64,000 bases of DNA from an uncultured Lactobacillus sp. (GTDB lineage: Bacteria > Bacillota > Bacilli > Lactobacillales > Lactobacillaceae), in assembly GCF_902491705.1 (NCBI RefSeq), contig NZ_CABUIW010000003.1:1-64000 (forward strand), given 5' to 3'. The notes under the pieces are model-generated. The model made no database searches. It saw only the letters and a list, made by a program, of their open reading frames with translations, and was not told where the DNA came from. The translations under genes were made by a program, and so were the position numbers. Every line of letters begins with the position of its first letter. The first letter of the stretch is position 1. Of this stretch, positions 19,021 to 27,472 are shown piece after piece.

Positions 19021-20373
19021 CTAGGAAATACTTTTATTTTTTCGTACAAAGCTATAACTAATTGCCAAAATCACTACAAAAATAATCGAAATAATTAATG
19101 CCAATCTTGTCGATTCAATGAAGAATAGCAAGATTAAAATTGCTACATAAAAGGCTATTGTAAGCCAGCTAGTAAAAGGATATCCAGGCATTCTAAATTC
19201 ACCAAGATTATCCTTATTTTGCTTACGGTACACAACATGCGCAGCCATAATCATGATCCACACGATAATGAAACAAATCGTTGATACAGTCGATACCACA
19301 TCAAAAATCTTGGCTGGCATGACATAGTTCAATATTACCACTACAAACAAAATTGCTGATGAGGTCATCAGTGCATTCATTGGAATGGCCTTTTTAGTCA
19401 GGTTGCCCAAATATTTTGGAGCATGACCATTACGAGCCAGTGAATATAATGAGCGACTAGTTGAAAAAATCGCACTGTTAGTAGCAGACATAGCAGCAGT
19501 TAAAACAACAAAGTTCAAAATTCCAGCTGCAGCTGTAATGCCGATCCCTGTAAATACTTGTACGAATGGACTAGACGTAGTTTTAATTTGATTCCATGGA
19601 TAAACTGACATGATAGCCAGCATTGATCCCACATAGAAAAGTCCAATTCTTACTGGCAAAGTATTAATTGCTTTAGGAATATCTTTATGAGGATCAGCCG
19701 TTTCACTAGCAGTTTGACCCACAATTTCAACGCCAACAAAGGCAAAGACTACCATTTGAAATGAAAGTAAGAATCCCCAGATACCTGTTGGGAAAAAGCC
19801 ACCATGACTAACTAAATTAGTTAATGAAACGGTACCGCCTTTAACCTTAGTCTGTAAAACGATCATTACAGCACCTGTAACGATCAACGCAACGATGGCA
19901 ATTACTTTGATCATCGAGAACCAGCTTTCTAGTTCTCCAAATAATCCTACGTTTACCATGTTAATTAACATTAATAAAACGACGATTACCAATGGTCCTA
20001 CCCATTGAGGCAACCATGGAAACCAATAACGCAAGTAAATTCCTGTAGCGGTTAAATCGGCCATAGCTAAGCTAAGCCAACAAGCCCAGTAAGCCCAGCC
20101 CGCTACAAATTCGGCGCGCTTACCTAAGTATCTTTTAATTGATTCTAAAAACGAGTGACTATCAGGATCAGCTAAGATCAATTCACCTAGCGCACGCATC
20201 ATAAAGAACGTAATAACCCCAACGATTAAATACGACAAAATAATTGAAGGGCCAGCACTATGAATGGCTGATCCTGAACCTAAGAATAGGCCTGTACCAA
20301 TGGCGCCCCCTATTGCGATCATTGTAACGTGTCGACTCTTCAAGCCCCGTTTTAGTTTTTTATTCTCGTCCAC
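19021..20373 (-). CDS. Amino acid permease (AAT family)
   Basis: This 450-aa twelve-helix permease has the AAT motif GGAIGTGLFLGSGSAI and the helix 6 segment FAFVGVEIVGQTASETADP. It is a homologue of the next gene downstream, and the two probably form one transcript. The start is GTG, with AGGGAAGG seven bases upstream; no ATG is well placed. The substrate is not determined. Confidence 0.87.
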   Translation of the reverse strand: MDENKKLKRGLKSRHVTMIAIGGAIGTGLFLGSGSAIHSAGPSIILSYLIVGVITFFMMRALGELILADPDSHSFLESIKRYLGKRAEFVAGWAYWACWLSLAMADLTATGIYLRYWFPWLPQWVGPLVIVVLLMLINMVNVGLFGELESWFSMIKVIAIVALIVTGAVMIVLQTKVKGGTVSLTNLVSHGGFFPTGIWGFLLSFQMVVFAFVGVEIVGQTASETADPHKDIPKAINTLPVRIGLFYVGSMLAIMSVYPWNQIKTTSSPFVQVFTGIGITAAAGILNFVVLTAAMSATNSAIFSTSRSLYSLARNGHAPKYLGNLTKKAIPMNALMTSSAILFVVVILNYVMPAKIFDVVSTVSTICFIIVWIMIMAAHVVYRKQNKDNLGEFRMPGYPFTSWLTIAFYVAILILLFFIESTRLALIISIIFVVILAISYSFVRKNKSIS

Positions 20374-20389
20374 AGTGTCACCTTCCCTA

Positions 20390-20435
20390 AGTAGAAAAAA
20401 AGAGCGGCCGGTAATGAAACGGACGCTCCATCAAA
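20390..20435 (-). terminator. Terminator after 248-aa membrane protein gene
   Basis: On the minus strand GAGCGTCCG pairs with CGGCCGCTC around a short loop, followed by TTTTTTT. It separates the 20466-21212 gene from the permease pair. Confidence 0.75.
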
Positions 20436-20465
20436 ATTCTTTTTGTTTTGAATTATAAAGCCAAC

Positions 20466-21212
20466 TTACTTTTTGTGCAATTCTTTTCTATCATAATTAT
20501 TCAAGTAAGCGGTAAAAATTAAAATTGCAATCGCGATTAGCATGAAAATAATTACGCTTATTTCCTGCATCCCCAAAATTGGGAAACAAGCAATTATCTC
20601 AATTACCATCAAGCCTGTGGTAATCCAAGTTACTTTTCCGCGATAAAACTTAAGCCAATTGATCACTGCGTAAACAACATCCAAAACAGCCAATAGCAAA
20701 ATGCCATAGACAAATAAATATTGTCCCCAAAGTGGTAGCGACCAGATCAATGCGCCATTTGTTTCTAGTATGATAATCAACATAAATGAAATAATGCCGA
20801 TTTCAAAACTAAGAATGATGCGCATGAATACTAAGAGCAGTTCCATGTTGCTATGATTCGCATCTAAATTAAAGTAAATTAGCCCCAAAACAGCAGGTGA
20901 AGCTAGCAAAACTAGAAGTAGTGAAAACAATGTTCCATTTCCCTGATTTACGCCAAGCGGCTCCCCTGACAAAGCCTGCGAAATTGTAAATACAATTGTC
21001 ACTGTTAAAGCCGCAAGCATCACTACACGTAGCCAGTACTTTTTATCAGCTAGCCAAAATGAAACAGCAGCTATTAAATACGTAATCCCATAGATAGTTG
21101 CACCAACAGTTGAATGACTAGGCCAGTTTAAAGTGAATGCTAATACGCCCGAAGCCAAAGCTAAAATTGTCAAAACTATCTTGATAATTAAATCAAATGT
21201 TTTCTTGTTCAT
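20466..21212 (-). CDS. Integral membrane protein, unknown function
   Basis: The 248-aa protein has about eight predicted helices, evenly spaced, with a short basic tail (YDRKELHKK). I recognise no family signature. AGGA lies about five bases ahead of the ATG. It sits between lepB and the permeases on the same strand, with its own terminator, and context does not suggest a role. Confidence 0.6.
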   Translation of the reverse strand: MNKKTFDLIIKIVLTILALASGVLAFTLNWPSHSTVGATIYGITYLIAAVSFWLADKKYWLRVVMLAALTVTIVFTISQALSGEPLGVNQGNGTLFSLLLVLLASPAVLGLIYFNLDANHSNMELLLVFMRIILSFEIGIISFMLIIILETNGALIWSLPLWGQYLFVYGILLLAVLDVVYAVINWLKFYRGKVTWITTGLMVIEIIACFPILGMQEISVIIFMLIAIAILIFTAYLNNYDRKELHKK

Positions 21213-21254
21213 ATTCCTATCTCTTTACTCGAATTGTATTAGTTTCATTATAAC

Positions 21255-21287
21255 AAAAAGGATATTTCCGAAGAAACATCCTTTTTT
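21255..21287 (-). terminator. Terminator after lepB
   Basis: AAAGGATATTTC pairs imperfectly with GAAACATCCTTT and has T runs on both ends. It lies directly after the signal peptidase gene on the minus strand. Confidence 0.75.
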
Positions 21288-21288
21288 C

Positions 21289-21921
21289 CTAGTACACTTT
21301 AAACTCGTTAAGTGGCCAATATCTTAATTTAACTACAGCCACAATATTCTTCCTCTTAATCGTTCCGATATAACGACTATCCTTTGAAACGCTGCGGTGG
21401 TCACCCATTACAAAATATGTTCCTTTAGGAATTCGGTTATATTGATTAATGTATTTCAATTGTGACTTGGTGTAATATTGCTGGAATTGTCGCGACTTAG
21501 CAAGTGAAGCCATCGTGAAATTCTGTGTAGCAGCAAAGCTAGTATCTGTTGCGGAATCTTCCATCTTTCTGCCTTGAGTCAGCCATGGTTGATTTAGCTT
21601 TTTACCATTGATATAAATCTGGTTGTTCTTGCTGACAATTTTTTCACCAGGAAGACCAATAACTCGCTTAATGTATAAAGCGCCCGGTTCATCTGGTGCC
21701 TTAACGATTACTACTTCGCCTCGCTTAATTGCGGCATGACGAACGGAAATCAAACGTTGTCCATTTTCAAAACTTGGTTGCATTGATGGACCGGAAACTG
21801 TATCGTTGCTCAATACAAAACGGAAGAGCAAGAAAAAGATCCCCATCAAAACAGCCCAAATAATTACTATATCAAGGACAAATCTGCCCCATGATTCATT
21901 TTCTTCTTTTTCTTTAGCCAT
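21289..21921 (-). CDS. lepB: Signal peptidase I
   Basis: This membrane-bound serine protease removes signal peptides from exported pre-proteins. One N-terminal membrane anchor (about residues 12-38) is followed by the catalytic domain outside the cell. The nucleophile is Ser46 in SGPSMQPS and the general base is Lys85 in YIKRVIGLPGE, with MGDHRSVSKDSR as conserved box E. I use the ATG at 21921, preceded by TTGGAG, in place of the TTG at 21933. An insert of about 45 residues between Lys85 and box E is typical of Lactobacillus-type enzymes. It probably processes NlpC/P60 and the lysozyme encoded here. Confidence 0.93.
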   Translation of the reverse strand: MAKEKEENESWGRFVLDIVIIWAVLMGIFFLLFRFVLSNDTVSGPSMQPSFENGQRLISVRHAAIKRGEVVIVKAPDEPGALYIKRVIGLPGEKIVSKNNQIYINGKKLNQPWLTQGRKMEDSATDTSFAATQNFTMASLAKSRQFQQYYTKSQLKYINQYNRIPKGTYFVMGDHRSVSKDSRYIGTIKRKNIVAVVKLRYWPLNEFKVY

Positions 21922-21988
21922 AAAATTCTCCAATAGTTTTTGTACTTAGAATACTGCTAATCACAGAATTTAGCAAAAGATGATACCA

Positions 21989-22022
21989 AAAAAAGGATAT
22001 TCCCGAGGGAATATCCTTTTTA
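21989..22022 (-). terminator. Terminator after the Clp ATPase gene
   Basis: AAAGGATATTCCC pairs with GGGAATATCCTTT, with T runs on either side. It lies between the Clp ATPase stop codon and lepB. Confidence 0.85.
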
Positions 22023-22039
22023 TTAATTAACTAATCAAA

Positions 22040-24172
22040 TTAGTCTTCTTTTTTGTCTTCAGCTTTAGCTTCGTCTTCCTTAACCTTTTCTTCAATCTTT
22101 GGAGAAATGTCGTAGATTGATTTGCCGTTCAAGTACAAGTGCTTGTCATCAGCAGTAAATTCAATCTTCTTAGTGTCAGGTTCTCTTAAGATCAACTTAG
22201 CAGCTGGAGTTTCAAGGTTTTGTTCAACAACTCTTCTAAGTGGACGAGCACCGAACTTCTTGTCGTAACCTTTTTCTGCCAAGAATGCCTTAGCTTCGTC
22301 TGAAACTTCAACAGTTACACCCTTCTTAGCAAGTACGTGTGACATGTTCTTCAAGTAAATGTTGATGATCTTGCCCATGTCTTGTTCAGTAAGTGAGTTG
22401 AATGGAACGATTGCGTCCAAACGGTTCAAGAATTCAGGTCTGAAGTAGTTTTCAAGAGCTGAGATTAACTTGTCTTGGTCAACCTTGCCGTCTTCAAGAA
22501 GCTTGTCTGAGAAGCCTGCGTTTGAAGTCATGATCAAGATAGTGTCCTTGAATGAAACGGTTCTACCTTGTGCGTCAGTCAAACGACCATCATCCATAAT
22601 TTGGAGAAGTGCGTTGAAGACTTGTGGGTTAGCCTTTTCAATTTCATCGAACAAAATCAATGAGTATGGTTGGTGACGAACTTTTTCAGTTAATTGTCCA
22701 CCTTCACCGTAGCCAACATAACCAGGTGCTGAACCGATTAACTTGTTAACAGCCATTTCGTCTTGGTATTCACTCATGTCCAAACGGATTAAGTGTTCCT
22801 TGTTACCAAATAATTGGATAGCTAATTGCTTAGCAAGTTCAGTCTTACCAACACCAGTAGGACCAGTAAGTAAGAATGAACCAGTAGGACGATCGCTGTC
22901 TTTGAAGATTTGCTTACGAGCAATAGCGTCAGTAATTACATCGATTGCTCTGTCTTGGTCAATAACGTTCTTCTTTAACTTCTTAGCAAGGTCTAAGTTC
23001 TTTTGAGCTTCGTCAGCGTGGAGTTCACTCATAGGAATCTTAGTCTTTTGTTCAATAATTTCGTAGATATCTTTTTCAGTTACTTCTGGAGTATTCTTGC
23101 TGTCTACGTTCTTAAGTTGCTTTTGAAGGTCAGCAATCTTGTCTTTAATTTCGCTAGCCTTGCTGTAGTCTTCAGCTTTAGCAGCTTCTGACTTCTTAGC
23201 TTCAAGAGCACTAATTTGGTTCTTCAAGCTCTTTTCGTCAGTTGGTTGTACAAGCAATGCCTTCTTAGCACCAGCTTCATCCATCAAGTCGATGGCCTTG
23301 TCTGGTAAGTAACGACCTTGAATGTATCTTTCTGATAATTCAACAGCTAATTTAAGACTGTCATCAGTGTATTTTACGTGGTGGTAGTCTTCGTATTTCT
23401 TCTTCAAGCCTTCCAAGATCTTGATAGCTACATCAGTACTTGGTTCTGGAACTTGAACTGCTTGGAATCTACGTGAAAGAGCTGGGTCTTTTTCAATTCT
23501 TTGGAATTCACTTGTAGTAGTAGCACCGATTAACTTCAATTCACCGCTTGCAAGAGCTGGCTTCAAGATGTTAGCAGCGTCACCATTGTTGTTTTCAGAA
23601 TCAGTTGAACCTGCACCAACAATGTTGTGTAATTCGTCGATGAATAAAACGATGTTTGGATCGCTCTTAGCCTTGTCGATAACTTTCTTTAATCTTTCTT
23701 CAAAGCTACCACGAAGACTTGAACCAGCAACCATGTCGTTAATGTTTACTGAAATAACGTGCATGTTAGCCATCTTAGCTGGAACATTGCCAGAAGCAAT
23801 TCTTTCAGCCAAACCTTCTACGATAGAGGTTTTACCAACACCAGCAGGTCCGATTAAAACAGGATTGTTCTTCTTACGTCTTGATAAGATTTCAATGACG
23901 TTATCAATTTGTTCATCACGACCAATAACTGGGTCAAATTTGTTGTTCTTTGCTTCTTCAACTAAATCTACACCAATTGGCTTTTCATTTGGGTTTTGTG
24001 GATTTTGTTGAATAGTTTGTGGAGCAGATCCCATATTACTTGAGTAGTTGATTGGAATAGAACCTGCGTTGCCATTCCCGTTGCCGCTTCTTCTAGTGCC
24101 GAAGTCGTCATTAAAGAATGAGCTGTTCAATTCGTTAAATAAGTTGTCAAAATCATTGTCAAAGTATGCCAT
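22040..24172 (-). CDS. HSP100 Clp ATPase, ClpL-like (often annotated ClpE)
   Basis: This 710-aa protein-remodelling ATPase has two AAA+ modules. D1 has Walker A GPAGVGKT (108-115) and Walker B VLFIDE; D2 has Walker A GPTGVGKT (437-444) followed by Walker B LILFDE. A UVR-type coiled segment lies between them at about residues 325-355. The head (1-65) is Asn/Phe/Gly-rich. The four-cysteine zinc finger of classical ClpE is missing, and D2 lacks the (L/I/V)GF loop used to dock ClpP. Both points favour a ClpL-like stand-alone chaperone. A perfect CIRCE element in its leader predicts HrcA heat-shock control. Confidence 0.9.
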   Translation of the reverse strand: MAYFDNDFDNLFNELNSSFFNDDFGTRRSGNGNGNAGSIPINYSSNMGSAPQTIQQNPQNPNEKPIGVDLVEEAKNNKFDPVIGRDEQIDNVIEILSRRKKNNPVLIGPAGVGKTSIVEGLAERIASGNVPAKMANMHVISVNINDMVAGSSLRGSFEERLKKVIDKAKSDPNIVLFIDELHNIVGAGSTDSENNNGDAANILKPALASGELKLIGATTTSEFQRIEKDPALSRRFQAVQVPEPSTDVAIKILEGLKKKYEDYHHVKYTDDSLKLAVELSERYIQGRYLPDKAIDLMDEAGAKKALLVQPTDEKSLKNQISALEAKKSEAAKAEDYSKASEIKDKIADLQKQLKNVDSKNTPEVTEKDIYEIIEQKTKIPMSELHADEAQKNLDLAKKLKKNVIDQDRAIDVITDAIARKQIFKDSDRPTGSFLLTGPTGVGKTELAKQLAIQLFGNKEHLIRLDMSEYQDEMAVNKLIGSAPGYVGYGEGGQLTEKVRHQPYSLILFDEIEKANPQVFNALLQIMDDGRLTDAQGRTVSFKDTILIMTSNAGFSDKLLEDGKVDQDKLISALENYFRPEFLNRLDAIVPFNSLTEQDMGKIINIYLKNMSHVLAKKGVTVEVSDEAKAFLAEKGYDKKFGARPLRRVVEQNLETPAAKLILREPDTKKIEFTADDKHLYLNGKSIYDISPKIEEKVKEDEAKAEDKKED

Positions 24173-24208
24173 CTATGCAAACACTCCCTATAAATAAATT
24201 TAAGTCTT

Positions 24209-24235
24209 TTAGCACTCGATGCTCTTGAGTGCTAA
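24209..24235 (-). promoter_or_regulatory. CIRCE operator (HrcA binding site) of the Clp ATPase gene
   Basis: A perfect inverted repeat, TTAGCACTC-N9-GAGTGCTAA, identical to the CIRCE consensus. It lies about 10 bases downstream of the predicted transcription start and 37 bases before the start codon, so bound HrcA should block transcription until heat shock. Confidence 0.97.
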
Positions 24236-24250
24236 CTCATTACATTTATT

Positions 24251-24278
24251 AGTATAGCAGGTTATCCACAGAATGCAA
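24251..24278 (-). promoter_or_regulatory. Clp ATPase promoter with internal DnaA box
   Basis: Minus-strand -35 TTGCAT (24273-24278), a 16-base spacer and -10 TATACT (24251-24256). The spacer holds TGTGGATAA (24262-24270), a perfect DnaA-box sequence. Confidence 0.7.
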
Positions 24279-24450
24279 GCTTTTTTCTAAAAGTTTTCCA
24301 CATTTTCTTTATTTTTTGTGATGTACAAAAATAAAAGTACAATAATCGCTGGTATATCAACGTTTATTGCACTTCACAAATTATAAAGAATTTCTTAAGA
24401 TAATCAGTTTTTTACTAATTTATGTTGAGTTTTCAAGACAGTTATCCACA
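24262..24450 (+). promoter_or_regulatory. Three same-strand DnaA boxes
   Basis: TTATCCACA occurs at 24262-24270 and 24442-24450, and the one-mismatch form TTTTCCACA at 24294-24302. All are on the plus strand within 190 bases, in the AT-rich 314-base gap between the Clp ATPase gene and the DUF915 hydrolase gene. No dnaA or dnaN gene is near, so this is not a standard oriC. The rest of the gap shows no gene. Confidence 0.6.
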
Positions 24451-24486
24451 GATAATAAATATAAACTTTACCTTATGGCACCTACA

Positions 24487-25383
24487 TTATTGCTTTTTTT
24501 GATTATCTTGTCTAGGGTTTTGGGTGTTATTAAATCTTCTTTTTTCTAGCAAATATTGTTTGATTACTTGGACAACTTGTTCGTTCTGCGGCAAGTCTGA
24601 GTGATCGGCTTTTGAACCAGTTACTGTCATTGCAGTATAGCTTTTTACCTGATTTTGGAAAATGTATTTACCTGCTGCAACACTGGCTTCTGGCACAATA
24701 CCATCTGACTCATAATTTTTACCACCAGAAAGTGAATAGACTACTAAGCTCTTAGGTAATCTCCGTTTATTTTTGATAAAGTCTTCTAGCATCTGCGTTC
24801 TATAATTTAGATTATTTTCACTAAAGTTGTACGGCGTACCAAGCGTCATAAGGCGCTTCATTTTGATTTCATCAGAATAGCTTGAATAGTAATGCTCTAG
24901 CCAATAAGTCCAAATTAATCCACCATTTGAGTGACCGAACGCCTTAAAATTATTGAAATTATAATTTTGAATCAAGGCATAAAAAGCCTGATCAAGCCAC
25001 CCCGCCTGTTTTTTGATATTGCTGTAACCATCATGATTATTTTGAAAACCAATAATGATAAAGGGTTCATTATCATTTCTATCAATTGAACCAGAATATG
25101 ACAGCTCACCTTTTGTGGAAACTTGAATTTTTAAAACACTGTGTTTATTTGGCGTATTGCTATTTAATTGTTTAACCAGTTGATTAAAGCGCTGAATTGT
25201 CGCACTAGAGCCCGGTACCATAATTACTGGTGACAAAGCTGACTTTTGTCTCTGCGCTCTTGCACGGTTATCTTCTTTCATCCAATTGTAGCCAGGAATC
25301 GATAAGACAATCACAACTAACAAAATAAATGCTAGCCATTTTAAGTTGGGATTTTTTAGCAATCTACTTATTCTTTTGTTCAT
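24487..25383 (-). CDS. Membrane-anchored alpha/beta hydrolase (DUF915 family)
   Basis: The 298-aa protein has one N-terminal membrane anchor (about residues 15-32) and an extracellular alpha/beta-hydrolase domain. The nucleophile elbow is GHSNGG, with the oxyanion part at VIMVPGSSAT; candidate Asp (ESDGIVP) and His (KADHSDLP) complete the triad. This matches the DUF915 cell-surface hydrolases of lactobacilli, whose substrates are mostly unknown. The start overlaps the end of the upstream EIIC gene by 20 bases, so the two are translationally linked. The tail is Gln/Asn/Lys-rich. Confidence 0.82.
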   Translation of the reverse strand: MNKRISRLLKNPNLKWLAFILLVVIVLSIPGYNWMKEDNRARAQRQKSALSPVIMVPGSSATIQRFNQLVKQLNSNTPNKHSVLKIQVSTKGELSYSGSIDRNDNEPFIIIGFQNNHDGYSNIKKQAGWLDQAFYALIQNYNFNNFKAFGHSNGGLIWTYWLEHYYSSYSDEIKMKRLMTLGTPYNFSENNLNYRTQMLEDFIKNKRRLPKSLVVYSLSGGKNYESDGIVPEASVAAGKYIFQNQVKSYTAMTVTGSKADHSDLPQNEQVVQVIKQYLLEKRRFNNTQNPRQDNQKKQ

Positions 25384-26674
25384 AAACCTTTAGCCCTTTC
25401 TCAATTCTCTGACTCAATCTCAGAATAGGAACTAGCATCAACACATCAAGGATAAATAAAACAATTGAAAAGATCAGATTCATCCAATTACCATTTGAGC
25501 CAAAAAAGGCTACTAGAATTCCCGGGGTTCCCTTTAACACTGGGTAAACACACGGGGAAATAAGATGTAGCCAAATCGCTAAAGCCGCAAGAGAAATGTT
25601 GATCACTGGAATAATTAAAAATGGTAAAAAGAAAATTGGATTTAAGATAACTGGCATCCCAATTGATAAGCCCCAATTAGAATTAAACATTACTGGCAAC
25701 AAATTTATTTTAGCAAGATTTTCATCTTCTTTATTCTTGCGCTCTGTTAAAAGAATAATCACAATCAAGGCCAAAACAATGCTGGCGCCACCCATTGTTG
25801 CATATGGATAAACAAGTGAACTACCTAAAAATCTGTGTGGCACGTTCCATGCTTCACCATGCTTTAAGGCGTAATTCAAGTTAGCAGTAGCTGCTGGAGT
25901 CATTGCTGATCTAGATATAGAAGCTAAAGGATAACCTATTCCCAGCCAGCTCAACAACATAACTGCTATTAATAAAGGAATAATTTCTAACAAATTATTT
26001 GATCTTTGTACTTGTGCAACCAATGATTTAAACGTATCTGAGCTTAAAATCTTGATCTGCAATTCATAGATAGCTACACCTAAAATCATGCCGCACAAAA
26101 TAGAAACACTAGCTGGCAAAAGTGCATTCCACGCTCTATGCTTTATGCGCCGCGTATGTTCATACTCTATTGGCTCATGATCTTTACCTAGCCAGTGGAA
26201 AATTTGTCCAACACCATAACCGACTAATAAAGCTAACAATAGGGCATTAACTTTAAGTAAATTCGACGAAAATGGTGAATGATCTTCTATATTATTTCCT
26301 ATATTACTAGCGTAAGCACAAAACATAATCACAATTACAGCTGTCATCCCTGCCAGTGTTGAGTCTTTTTTATATAAACGTGCTGTATAACGCGCAGAAA
26401 AATAAGCAGCATAGAGTCCGAACAAACCAAAAGTTACTCGAGTAAAGCCACTGCTGATAAATGCACCCGCATACCAAATGTGATCAGACATTGTTTCATC
26501 AAAATTGAAGATATTATAGATAAAACTATCTGGTGAAAATACTGCATCTTGAAGCAACTTAAAATATGCCCCGATAACAGCAATCGGCATCAACATGACC
26601 AATGTTCTTTGAAACACTCTAAATATTGATAATCTTCTTATTTTTAGTAGTAAATTTGCTAGCTTATCTACCAT
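25364..26674 (-). CDS. Orphan PTS EIIC-like permease (lactose/cellobiose family)
   Basis: The 436-aa protein has about ten membrane helices and the late motif GMPVILNPIFFLPF, which corresponds to the conserved E(P)IxFGxPVxLNP region of cellobiose-type EIIC proteins. The preceding acidic position, normally part of the substrate site, reads NSNWGLSIG and lacks the usual Glu. There are no EIIA, EIIB or glycosidase genes nearby. It overlaps the downstream surface hydrolase. It may rely on an EIIAB encoded elsewhere, or may have lost PTS function; this is inference. Confidence 0.75.
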   Translation of the reverse strand: MVDKLANLLLKIRRLSIFRVFQRTLVMLMPIAVIGAYFKLLQDAVFSPDSFIYNIFNFDETMSDHIWYAGAFISSGFTRVTFGLFGLYAAYFSARYTARLYKKDSTLAGMTAVIVIMFCAYASNIGNNIEDHSPFSSNLLKVNALLLALLVGYGVGQIFHWLGKDHEPIEYEHTRRIKHRAWNALLPASVSILCGMILGVAIYELQIKILSSDTFKSLVAQVQRSNNLLEIIPLLIAVMLLSWLGIGYPLASISRSAMTPAATANLNYALKHGEAWNVPHRFLGSSLVYPYATMGGASIVLALIVIILLTERKNKEDENLAKINLLPVMFNSNWGLSIGMPVILNPIFFLPFLIIPVINISLAALAIWLHLISPCVYPVLKGTPGILVAFFGSNGNWMNLIFSIVLFILDVLMLVPILRLSQRIEKGLKVYEQKNK

Positions 26675-26761
26675 AGTATTTTCCTTTATTTCGCTATCGC
26701 AATTATGATTTAATTAAGTTAATTAAAGACATTATACAATTATGCTAGAAAGTTGCTAATC

Positions 26762-27463
26762 ATGGCTTACATAGAAATTAAAAACAATACTAAAACTTAT
26801 CAATCTGGCGATACAACTATCTATGCTAACAAGGATATTTCTTTCTCTGTTGATAAAGGTGAACTAGTCATTATCCTTGGCTCATCTGGTGCAGGAAAGT
26901 CTACTTTGCTTAATATTTTGGGCGGAATGGAGCCTAATACGAGCGGAGATGTAATTGTAGCTGGGCAAAATATCGCTGGTTATAACGCCAAACAATTGAC
27001 CACATATCGGCGAAACGATATCGGCTTTGTTTTCCAATTCTACAACTTAATTCCTAACCTAACTGCTAAAGAAAATGTGGAACTTGCCGCACAAATCGTA
27101 CCTGACGCAATGAGTGCTGATGAGGCTCTAAAGCAAGTCGATTTATCAGATCGAACCAATAATTTTCCAGCGCAGTTATCTGGTGGTGAACAGCAGCGTG
27201 TCGCAATTGCACGTGCGATCGCCAAGAAGCCTGCCCTTCTTTTATGCGATGAACCAACTGGTGCTTTGGACTACCAAACAGGTAAAAGAATTTTAAAAAT
27301 CCTGCAAAACATGAGCCGCAAGCATGGCTCAACCGTTTTAATCGTTACTCACAATGCCGCTATTGCGCCAATCGCTGACAAGGTAATTCGTATCCACGAC
27401 GGTAGCATTAAAGACATTCACATTAATAAAAAGCCTGCTGATATTAGTACGATCGAATGGTAG
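26762..27463 (+). CDS. ABC transporter ATP-binding protein (MacB/LolD type)
   Basis: The roughly 233-aa ATPase has Walker [11 protein letters not shown]-loop [16 protein letters not shown], signature LSGGEQQR, Walker [13 protein letters not shown] and H-loop VTHN, the pattern of MacB/LolD/YknY-type exporter ATPases. The next gene is its 846-aa FtsX-type permease, starting within ten bases. I place the start at the ATG at 26762 rather than the TTG at 26753; the ribosome site is weak (GAAAG). Likely work: extrusion of peptides or lipophilic compounds, or envelope-stress signalling. Confidence 0.9.
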   Translation: MAYIEIKNNTKTYQSGDTTIYANKDISFSVDKGELVIILGSSGAGKSTLLNILGGMEPNTSGDVIVAGQNIAGYNAKQLTTYRRNDIGFVFQFYNLIPNLTAKENVELAAQIVPDAMSADEALKQVDLSDRTNNFPAQLSGGEQQRVAIARAIAKKPALLLCDEPTGALDYQTGKRILKILQNMSRKHGSTVLIVTHNAAIAPIADKVIRIHDGSIKDIHINKKPADISTIEW

Positions 27464-27472
27464 GTGATCACA

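Noticed and set aside
24262..24450. Chromosomal origin of replication
   Set aside because: Only three DnaA boxes, no dnaA/dnaN or clear DNA-unwinding repeats nearby.
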